DNA of 7,415 nucleotides from a bacterium (GTDB taxonomy: Bacteria; Vulcanimicrobiota; Xenobia; Xenobiales; Xenobiaceae), in assembly GCA_022839105.1 (NCBI GenBank), contig JALHDH010000137.1, positions 1 to 7,415 of the forward strand, in the 5' to 3' direction. The position numbers and the translations under genes were made by a program. A model generated the notes under the pieces. That model was not told the DNA's origin. It worked only from the letters and a program-made list of their open reading frames with translations, and searched no databases. Below, piece by piece: positions 1 through 5,433 of the stretch; the first letter of the stretch is position 1; every line of letters starts with the position of its first letter.

Positions 1-1
1 G

Positions 2-292
2 GTGCAGGGCGAGATCGACGTCTATACCTCGCCCCGCGTCAAGGAGATGATCAACGAGCTGATCGAACAGGGGCGCTTCAACCTGATCATCGACCTGGAA
101 GGCGTGCGCTACATCGACAGCACGGGCCTGGGAGTCCTCATCGGAGCCCTCAAGAAGGTCCGCGAGCATGAGGGGCGGATCCTGTTGATCTGCACCAACC
201 CCCAGATCAAGAAGATCTTCAACATCACAGGCCTGGTGAAGATCTTCGAAATCTACAAGGATGAGGAGGAGGCCCTCAAGGCCCTTGCCTGA
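2..292 (+). CDS. STAS-domain anti-sigma factor antagonist (RsbV/SpoIIAA-like), 5' partial
   Basis: In partner-switching systems a small cytoplasmic STAS protein binds the anti-sigma factor when unphosphorylated and so frees the sigma factor. The 96 visible codons cover nearly the whole STAS fold, beginning at the VQGEIDVYTSP strand that normally lies some 15-20 residues into such proteins. The GTG at position 2 is therefore probably internal and the true start lies before the window. The phosphorylation motif IDSTGLGVL is intact, with the acceptor serine at visible residue 40 (codon 119-121). The CTNPQIKKIFNITGL segment is also typical of the family. The stop lies inside the following anti-sigma gene, which suggests translational coupling and one operon with the sigma gene. 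Family assignment is firm; which sigma factor it controls is inferred from position. Confidence 0.93.
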   Translation: MQGEIDVYTSPRVKEMINELIEQGRFNLIIDLEGVRYIDSTGLGVLIGALKKVREHEGRILLICTNPQIKKIFNITGLVKIFEIYKDEEEALKALA

Positions 293-692
293 TTCCGGCC
301 CTCCCCTCCATGCCGCTCCCCTCCACCTGGGTCTGAGCGTCCCGGGCCAGCCCGAGTTCCTGGGCGTGGTCCGGCTGGCGGTCGCGGGCCTGTGCCATCG
401 CCTGAACGTCCCGCTGGATCGCGGCGAGGACCTCAAGATGGCCGTGGACGAGGCTTGCAGCCACTGCATCCAGACCCTCCCGGGCCTGGAGCGCATCGCC
501 CTGCGCTTCGAGATCGGGCGGGACGGACTTGGGGTCCGCATCGTCCCGCAGCCGGCTGGCGGTCCGCTCCTGCCTCCGGACGGGCCGCCTCCCCTGGGCC
601 TGGTCCTCATGGAAGCCCTGGTCGATGTCGTGGAATGCCTCGAAAACCCTGTCGGTCTGCGGCTGACCGTGACCCTGCCGAGCGCGCCATGA
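261..692 (+). CDS. RsbW/SpoIIAB-like anti-sigma factor with eroded ATP-binding motifs
   Basis: This should be the anti-sigma partner: family members bind a SigB/SigF-type sigma factor and phosphorylate the STAS antagonist using a GHKL ATPase fold. It has 143 codons, the usual size. Similarity starts near residue 22 (LGLSVPGQPEFLGVVRL), and the N-box region reads DLKMAVDEACSHCI (residues 57-70). The general-base Glu64 is present, but the Mg-binding Asn is replaced by His68. The G1 box (normally DxGxG) is absent; the segment at 92-112 is rich in Pro and Gly. The G2 region is reduced to LGLVLMEALVDVVE. ATP binding and kinase activity are therefore doubtful, while sigma binding may persist. The start is uncertain: ATG 261 lacks a good ribosome site, while TTG 285 sits 12 bases after AGGAGGAGG (264-272). 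The gene overlaps the STAS gene by 32 bases and the sigma gene by 4 (ATGA, 689-692). Confidence 0.82.
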   Translation: MRRRPSRPLPDSGPPLHAAPLHLGLSVPGQPEFLGVVRLAVAGLCHRLNVPLDRGEDLKMAVDEACSHCIQTLPGLERIALRFEIGRDGLGVRIVPQPAGGPLLPPDGPPPLGLVLMEALVDVVECLENPVGLRLTVTLPSAP

Positions 693-1471
693 TGGACCCC
701 TGGCGCGATCGGGAACATGTCCGGGAACTGCTCAGGGAGTACGCGCGGACCCGGGCTCCCGAGACCAAGGCCGAACTGGCGGCCCTGCACCTGAACCTGG
801 TCCGCTACCTGGCGGGGAAGTTCGCGGGCCGGGGCGAGAACCTCGAGGATCTGGTCCAGGTCGGTTCCCTGGGCCTGGTCAAGGCGCTGGATCGCTATGA
901 TCCCGAACGGGGCAACGAATTCACCACCTATGCGACCCCGACCATCGTCGGGGAGATCAAGCGCCATTTCCGCGACAAGGGCTGGGCGATGAAGATCCCC
1001 CGCCGCCTGCAGGAACTCAACCAGTCGGTGAACCGGACCTCCGAGCGGATGTCCTCGGAACTGGGCCGGGCCCCCACGGCGCAGGAGATCGCCGAGCGCC
1101 TGGAGGTGGCCCCGGACGAGGTGTTGCAGGCCCAGGAACTGGGCCGGGCCTACAACATGGTCTCCCTGAACTCCGAGATGGACGGAGAGGACGAGGGCAA
1201 ACCGGCGAGCCTTCTGGACTACCTGGGCCAGGAGGATCTCAACCTCGAGCGGGTCGAGGACCGACTGGCCCTGCGCCGGGCCTTTGCCTCCCTGCCCCCT
1301 CGGGAGCAGCACCTGATGTTCCTGCGCTACTTCGAAAACCGCTCCCAGAGCGACATCGCCCGCATCCTGGAAATCAGCCAGATGCACGTCTCCAGGCTTC
1401 AGCAACGCTCCCTGGAGCGCATGAAGCAGGCCCTGGCCGAGGAGGGGATCGGCTCCGACCCTCCTTCCTGA
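689..1471 (+). CDS. SigB/SigF-type RNA polymerase sigma factor (sigma-70 group 3)
   Basis: Directs core RNA polymerase to a stress or developmental regulon. The 260-residue length matches the SigB/SigF/SigG group. Region 2 spans about residues 34-105, with ENLEDLVQVGSLGLVKALDR for core binding and the FTTYATPTIVGEIKRHFRD stretch for -10 recognition and melting. Region 3 (about 110-185) contains ELGRAPTAQEIAERL. Region 4 (about 193-250) ends in a helix-turn-helix, DIARILEISQMHVSRLQQR, for -35 contact. The start ATG at 689 overlaps the anti-sigma stop as ATGA; a second ATG follows at 692. No clear Shine-Dalgarno precedes either, so coupled translation is likely. The open frame continues upstream to 392, but that part only shadows the anti-sigma gene. 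It is most likely held by the preceding protein and released by the STAS antagonist. Confidence 0.94.
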   Translation: MMDPWRDREHVRELLREYARTRAPETKAELAALHLNLVRYLAGKFAGRGENLEDLVQVGSLGLVKALDRYDPERGNEFTTYATPTIVGEIKRHFRDKGWAMKIPRRLQELNQSVNRTSERMSSELGRAPTAQEIAERLEVAPDEVLQAQELGRAYNMVSLNSEMDGEDEGKPASLLDYLGQEDLNLERVEDRLALRRAFASLPPREQHLMFLRYFENRSQSDIARILEISQMHVSRLQQRSLERMKQALAEEGIGSDPPS

Positions 1472-1479
1472 AGAGGAAG
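1464..1479 (+). other. Short perfect inverted repeat across the sigma gene stop codon
   Basis: CTTCCT (1464-1469) and AGGAAG (1474-1479) form a 6-bp perfect stem around a GAAG loop, with the TGA stop at 1469-1471 inside it. No T-run follows, so it is a poor intrinsic terminator. It may be a weak 3'-end structure or chance. Confidence 0.2.
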
Positions 1480-1503
1480 TCCCTCCGGCGGCGGGCAGGA
1501 GCG

Positions 1504-1531
1504 GACCCGGTCAACCCGAATCCAGGGTACC
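1504..1531 (+). promoter_or_regulatory. Candidate operator/promoter in the lexA leader
   Basis: The 110-base gap before the lexA-like gene holds two adjacent dyads: GACC-C-GGTC (1504-1512) and ACCC-N7-GGGT (1514-1528), the latter extending imperfectly to GGTCAACCC / GGGTACC. LexA genes are usually autoregulated, so this is a reasonable place for an operator. It matches none of the LexA boxes I know (CTGT-N8-ACAG, GAAC-N4-GTTC, GTTC-N7-GTTC). GGGTAC (1525-1530) also resembles the GGGTA -10 core of SigB/SigF-type promoters, but the upstream GTCAAC is a poor -35 match at too short a spacing. No sigma-70 TTGACA/TATAAT pair was seen. Confidence 0.25.
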
Positions 1532-1581
1532 TGTCCCGGAATCTCTCTTCGCTTCAGTTTCATTCAGGAGGTCGGAACGGA

Positions 1582-2175
1582 ATGGCAGGATCCCCTCAGA
1601 GCAGGGCACGCTTGACGCGTCGCCAGTCCGAGATCCTGGACTTCATCTGCCGCTCGGTCCGGTCTCGAGGCTTCCCACCTTCGATCCGCGAGATCGGCGA
1701 GGCGGTGGGCCTGTCTTCCAGCTCTACGGTGCACAGCCACCTGCGGACCCTGGAAGAGAAGCGCTATATCCGGCGCAACCCCTCCAAACCGCGCTCCATC
1801 GAGATCGTGGACTGGCCCCGTTCGTCCCCGAACCGCCTGATCGAGGTCCCGGTGCGTGCCGGGATGCCCGAGGAAGCCGAGTCCCCCGAGATCCTGCCCC
1901 TGCCGATCGAGCTGGTGGGAACGGCTGGTTCCTTCCTGTACCGCGTGGATTCGGAGAACTACGTCCAGGAGGCGATCATGCCGGGAGACCTGCTGATCGT
2001 GAACCCCGACCATGGCCCCCGGGACGGCGACATGGTGCTGACCAGCAAGGGAGCAGACGGCCCGGCCCACCTGAGCACCTTCAAGAACCCGGCCTTGCAG
2101 GCCGAGGCCGGCTCCCCGGAGCGCCTGCTGGGCCGGGTGGTCGGAGTCATCCGGAAGTTGCCGGTCGGCTCCTGA
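1582..2175 (+). CDS. lexA: LexA-family repressor lacking the self-cleavage dyad
   Basis: LexA normally represses DNA-damage genes and cleaves itself on RecA filaments. The winged helix-turn-helix (residues about 10-75) is textbook: LTRRQSEILDFI, FPPSIREIGEAVGLSSSSTV, then the wing YIRRNPSKPRSIEI. The Ala-Gly scissile bond is retained as VRAGMP (Ala93-Gly94). The S24 peptidase half departs from the family. Where LexA has GDSM, an equal-length alignment between RV and GD gives SENY, placing Asn126 at the nucleophile. Where LexA has the ATVKR lysine, this protein reads AHLSTF, placing Ser165 there. Ser124 and Lys168 lie nearby but out of register. The stretch before LGRVVGVIRK is about 11 residues shorter than usual. 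A strong site, AGGAGGT (1566-1572), sits 9 bases before ATG 1582. It is probably non-cleavable, either signal-independent or responding to something other than RecA. Family assignment is firm; inactivity is inferred. Confidence 0.9.
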   Translation: MAGSPQSRARLTRRQSEILDFICRSVRSRGFPPSIREIGEAVGLSSSSTVHSHLRTLEEKRYIRRNPSKPRSIEIVDWPRSSPNRLIEVPVRAGMPEEAESPEILPLPIELVGTAGSFLYRVDSENYVQEAIMPGDLLIVNPDHGPRDGDMVLTSKGADGPAHLSTFKNPALQAEAGSPERLLGRVVGVIRKLPVGS

Positions 2176-2260
2176 ATCCAACCCGCCAGCCCCCCTGGAC
2201 CAGAAGGCAGGATTCCGAGGCTCCACGGCGGAAATCGACGGGGTCGGGGCTGGAACGCCC

Positions 2261-2306
2261 TTCCCGAACCGGGGGGGAGGCAGGCCGGCTTCTTGAGTTC
2301 GGGGAA
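2261..2306 (+). other. Inverted repeat in the fecR leader
   Basis: TTCCCGAAC (2261-2269) and GTTCGGGGAA (2297-2306) form a perfect 7-bp core (CCCGAAC/GTTCGGG) extended by TT/AA across a one-base bulge, with a 27-base intervening segment containing a run of seven G. It ends three bases before the probable ribosome site GAGG (2309-2312) of the FecR-domain gene, so it could be an operator or a leader hairpin affecting translation. There is no T-run for termination. The rest of the 146-base gap (2176-2321) shows nothing else I recognise. Confidence 0.3.
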
Positions 2307-2321
2307 ACGAGGCGATTTGTG

Positions 2322-3269
2322 ATGCGTTGGACTCGATGGGGGGGCCCTGGAGCCCTGGTAGCCTTCATCACCCTGGGGATCCTCCTGGCAATCCCCGCCC
2401 TGGCCCAGGGCGGAAGCTGGATCACCGTGGAGCGCAGGCAGGGGGGGGTCGAGAGCCGGCTGGCCGGCAGCCAGACCTGGCTGCGCGTGATGACCCAACG
2501 CCGCCTGGGGGCCCAGGACTGGGCCCGGACCACCGAAGACGGAGTCGCCCACCTGCGCCTGGCCGACAACAGCCTGGTGGCCATGGGTCCGAGCACTCGG
2601 GTCCAGATGCAGAGGTTCACCCTCGACTCCAGGAACCGGGATGCCGCCCTGACGGTGGACAACGGGGCGGTCCGGGCCCAGGTCTCCGGGGCCCGGGGAC
2701 GCCAGAGCCGCTTCGAGGTCACCACGCCCAACGCGGTCCTGGCCGCCCAAGGCACGGACTTCCTGGTCACGGTCGTCAACCCCGACGAGATGTCCTCGGA
2801 GGACGGTTGGGTCCAGGCTCAGGGCGGCGGGCGGATCCTGACCCGCCTGGCGGTCTTCGACGGGCTGGTCTGGATGACCAACCAGGCGGGGCGAACCCTG
2901 CTGATCCGTCCCGGGGGGACCGCCCAGATCCTGGGCGACGGGATTCCCGAAGACACTCCTGCGGACTTCTCCTTCGAGGAGGCCGAGAGTTTCGTCCGTC
3001 GCGGAAGCGGCCTGGATCTCCCCCAACACGGCCTGGGGCCCTCCTCGCGCTTCGTCCCCTTTGATCCCGGAATGCGCGGCACCTTCTTCAACCACTTCGG
3101 CGCCGGTCGCACGGGCCTGGCGGCGGATTCGAAGACCCTGAGCACCGGACAAGGCGACGAGGACCCCACCGGCGGGGTCCCCATCCTGATTTCGCCTCGC
3201 TCGGAGAGCACCGGGACCCTGCTGATCGACATCCTGCCCCCCTCCCCTTCCTATCCCTCCCTGCCCTGA
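2322..3269 (+). CDS. Secreted FecR-domain protein
   Basis: FecR domains are extracytoplasmic and commonly act in signal sensing or scaffolding. The 315-residue product starts with a clear Sec signal peptide: basic N-terminus, hydrophobic core ALVAFITLGILLAIP, and a probable cut after Ala28 (PALA-QG). The FecR domain runs from about residue 65 to 185, with WARTTEDGVAHLRLADNS (67-84), VDNGAVRAQV and the hallmark FEVTTPNAVLAAQGTDFLV (131-149). The C-terminal third is rich in Pro, Ser and Gly, with no domain I recognise. There is no transmembrane anchor and no cytoplasmic sigma-regulating domain as in the classical iron-citrate regulator, so it is probably periplasmic or exported. The start is ATG 2322, 9 bases after GAGG; an adjacent GTG at 2319 is an alternative. 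It lies just before the CHASE2 cyclase gene and probably shares its transcript. Runs of seven and eight G occur within the first 45 codons. Confidence 0.86.
   Translation: MRWTRWGGPGALVAFITLGILLAIPALAQGGSWITVERRQGGVESRLAGSQTWLRVMTQRRLGAQDWARTTEDGVAHLRLADNSLVAMGPSTRVQMQRFTLDSRNRDAALTVDNGAVRAQVSGARGRQSRFEVTTPNAVLAAQGTDFLVTVVNPDEMSSEDGWVQAQGGGRILTRLAVFDGLVWMTNQAGRTLLIRPGGTAQILGDGIPEDTPADFSFEEAESFVRRGSGLDLPQHGLGPSSRFVPFDPGMRGTFFNHFGAGRTGLAADSKTLSTGQGDEDPTGGVPILISPRSESTGTLLIDILPPSPSYPSLP
2338..2448 (+). repeat. Poly-G tracts at the start of the fecR-domain gene
   Basis: A run of seven G at 2338-2344 (codons for Trp-Gly-Gly) and one of eight G at 2441-2448 (Gln-Gly-Gly-Val) lie within the first 45 codons. 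A third run of seven G is in the leader at 2271-2277. Such tracts can slip in replication and switch a gene out of frame, but in DNA this GC-rich they may be chance. Confidence 0.35.
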
Positions 3270-3278
3270 CCGCGTCCC

Positions 3279-3305
3279 CAGCCCGGACCCGCGGCCCGGG
3301 CGCTG
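3279..3305 (+). other. GC-rich stem-loop between the fecR and cyclase genes
   Basis: GCCCGG (3281-3286) pairs with CCGGGC (3296-3301) around a 9-base loop, and CA/TG extends the stem past a two-base bulge. It occupies much of the 58-base gap. Without a T-run it is not a convincing terminator; it may be an intercistronic mRNA structure or simply reflect base composition. Confidence 0.25.
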
Positions 3306-3327
3306 ACGTCGAAGGGAGCTGCCGACG

Positions 3328-5433
3328 TTGCTGCGCCTGACCAGCGACTCCAGCCGCCACCAGAAGCTCTTGTCCCTGGGCCTGGGTCTGGCGATCGGCC
3401 TGCTGGTCTGTGGATTGTCCTACCTGCTTCAGGAGCGGACCTGGATCCGCTTCATGGAGAACCTGATCCAGCGGACCTGGATGGACAAGAACTTCGAGAC
3501 CTACGGCTCGAGCGGGCGCTATGTCCACTCCGGTGCCGCCTTCCTGGACCCCCGCTTCGCCGAGAAACTGGTCCTGATCGTCTTCGACGACAGCTCCCTG
3601 GCCTCAGGGCTGGAGTGGCCCATCCGCCGCGGCATCTACCTGGACCTGATCCAGCGCCTGGAGAAGGCCGGGGCCCGCACGATCGCCCTGGACATCCTCT
3701 TCGGTGCGCGGGGACCCGACCCTCAGCAGGACGAGATGCTGCGCCAGGCCTTGGCGCGTCCCAGCGTGGTGGTTCCCTATGTCCTGGCCGCCCAGGGCAA
3801 CCAGATGATCCCGACCGGCGTCTTCGAGGGACTTCGGACGGGATGGACCGAACGGGACTACCAGACCCGCTACGGTTTCACCAAGGAGCTGACCGACCCG
3901 GACCTGCGCGTCCGGCACGCCGTGCTCGAGGTGCTTCCGGACGGACCCGGTCTCTCGAGCTACGCCCTGGACATCGTGGCCCTGGCCCACTTCGAGGGGA
4001 TTTCCCCTTCCGAGGTCCTCGAACGCAGCCGGAATCGCCTCTTCGAGGTGGACCTGGCCCTGCCCGGTTCCCCCTACCTCTTCACGGCTCGGACCGGCCG
4101 CATCGCCTTCTTCGGTTCGGATGTCTCGACCGCGGATTCCTCGTTGCAGGTTCCCGAGGCCCGCTACGAGGAGGGTCAGATCCAGGTCCTGCCGGCCCAG
4201 CACTCCCGGGTGGCCCGGGTCGATGTCCCCTCCATCTCGGACTTCATCCAGGTGTATCCGATCCAGGAGATTCTGAACCTCCCCGAGGACCAGCTCGAAG
4301 GGCTCTTCGGGCGCACCGTCGACCCGGTCACCGGAAAGGAGAGCGCCAACGAGGTGATCGCCATGGTCGGGGTCACGGTCCTGGGAGGTCACGATGTCAA
4401 GAGTTCCGAGGTCGGGGCCATCTCGGGGGTCGGGATCCACGCCAACGTGATGTGGAACCTGATCCAGGGCACCTTCCTGCATGAACCCACCTTTGCGCAG
4501 GGCCTGCTGCTGGTCTTCGGCCTGGCCGCCCTGGCCACCCTGGCCGGGGCCCTTCTGGAGGTTCGCGTCGCAGCCCTGGTCTTCTGCGGACTGCTGGCAG
4601 GCTACTGGTGGCTGGGCTATCACCTGCTCTACGACGCCTACTGGACCACCGGGGGGACCCTGATCCCGGTCTTCCTTCCCTGGCTGGGTGCCCTGGCCAG
4701 CTTCGGTGGCGTCACGGTCTACAGCGTCCGGGCCCAGAAACTGGCCCGGGATCGCTTTGCCCGCATCCTCCAGGAGGTGGCCCCGATTCCCGACCTGGAG
4801 GCCCTCCTGGGCCAGGATGGCCTGAAGGTCGGCTCGGAGGAGCGGGTCCTGACCATCCTCTTCTCGGATATCCGGGGTTATACGGATCTCTCGGAGGGGC
4901 TGGCCCCGGTGACGGTGACCGAGATGCTCAACACCTACCACGGCGCGATGGGAGAAGTCTTCGAGCGTCACGGAGGCATCGTCTTCGACTATCAAGGGGA
5001 TGCCCAGATGGTGGTCTTCGGCCTGGTCGCGGCCTCCCAGCCCAACCACGCGGCCGCCGCCTGCCGCGCCGCCGCCGGCATGGTCTTGCGCCTGGAAGAG
5101 CTCGGGACGACCTGGAAGGCCCAGGGACGCCCCGTCTTCGAGACGGGGATCGGCATCTGCACGGGCCCGGTCGCCATCGGCGTCCTGGGTTCGGCCCAGC
5201 GCAAGCAGTATGCCGCCATCGGTGATGCCACCAACACCGCCGCCCGGATGCAGGGCAAGTCCAAGGAACTGGGAAGTCCGATCCTGATAACCCAGAGCAC
5301 ATTCGAGGCTGCGGGCGAGGAGATCGTGGCCACCTACCTCGAATCAGTCCGGGTGAAGGGCAAGAAGGAGCCATTGCAGGTCTACGGAGTGGATGCCCGG
5401 CTCATGGCCGAGCGCATGGGAGGCCCGGCGTGA
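3328..5433 (+). CDS. CHASE2-domain transmembrane class III nucleotide cyclase
   Basis: Makes a cyclic mononucleotide from ATP or GTP in response to an extracytoplasmic signal. Layout of 701 residues: TM1 (about 15-34); periplasmic CHASE2 sensor (about 60-385, with VLIVFDDSSLASGLEWP and a late GVGIHANVMWNLIQG); TM2-TM4 (about 392-411, 414-434, 443-465); and a cytoplasmic cyclase domain (about 500-690). Metal-binding Asp514 (LFSDIRGYT) and Asp558 (YQGDAQM) are present 44 residues apart as expected, as are the transition-state residues Asn636 and Arg640 (ATNTAARM). The base-recognition positions are unusual: the adenine-binding Lys of adenylate cyclases is Asp554, and the paired Thr/Asp is Ala629. 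An acidic/small pair resembles guanylate cyclases, so cGMP is possible. The start is TTG 3328, 9 bases after AAGGGAG (3312-3318); an in-frame stop at 3304 limits alternatives. It overlaps the next gene by GTGA. Family is firm; product is open. Confidence 0.92.
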   Translation: MLRLTSDSSRHQKLLSLGLGLAIGLLVCGLSYLLQERTWIRFMENLIQRTWMDKNFETYGSSGRYVHSGAAFLDPRFAEKLVLIVFDDSSLASGLEWPIRRGIYLDLIQRLEKAGARTIALDILFGARGPDPQQDEMLRQALARPSVVVPYVLAAQGNQMIPTGVFEGLRTGWTERDYQTRYGFTKELTDPDLRVRHAVLEVLPDGPGLSSYALDIVALAHFEGISPSEVLERSRNRLFEVDLALPGSPYLFTARTGRIAFFGSDVSTADSSLQVPEARYEEGQIQVLPAQHSRVARVDVPSISDFIQVYPIQEILNLPEDQLEGLFGRTVDPVTGKESANEVIAMVGVTVLGGHDVKSSEVGAISGVGIHANVMWNLIQGTFLHEPTFAQGLLLVFGLAALATLAGALLEVRVAALVFCGLLAGYWWLGYHLLYDAYWTTGGTLIPVFLPWLGALASFGGVTVYSVRAQKLARDRFARILQEVAPIPDLEALLGQDGLKVGSEERVLTILFSDIRGYTDLSEGLAPVTVTEMLNTYHGAMGEVFERHGGIVFDYQGDAQMVVFGLVAASQPNHAAAACRAAAGMVLRLEELGTTWKAQGRPVFETGIGICTGPVAIGVLGSAQRKQYAAIGDATNTAARMQGKSKELGSPILITQSTFEAAGEEIVATYLESVRVKGKKEPLQVYGVDARLMAERMGGPA

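Noticed and set aside
2..4. GTG as the start codon of the STAS gene
   Set aside because: It falls in the middle of the first conserved STAS strand region (VQGEID), so the gene almost certainly begins before the window.
392..688. Upstream extension of the sigma factor frame
   Set aside because: This part overlaps the anti-sigma gene and encodes Pro/Arg/Gly-rich sequence unlike any sigma N-terminus; the ATGA overlap at 689 gives a natural start.
1523..1533. CAGG-GTA-CCTG as a LexA box
   Set aside because: A short dyad around a KpnI-like core, not matching any known LexA consensus; kept only as part of the weak operator region.
1959..3152. A minus-strand open frame spanning the lexA-like and FecR genes
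   Set aside because: It crosses two well-supported plus-strand genes and their intergenic leader; no domain is visible.
3604..5049. A 481-codon minus-strand open frame opposite the cyclase gene
   Set aside because: Same mirror effect; its composition is Gly/Asp/Gln/Val-rich and resembles no family, and the cyclase frame is unambiguous.
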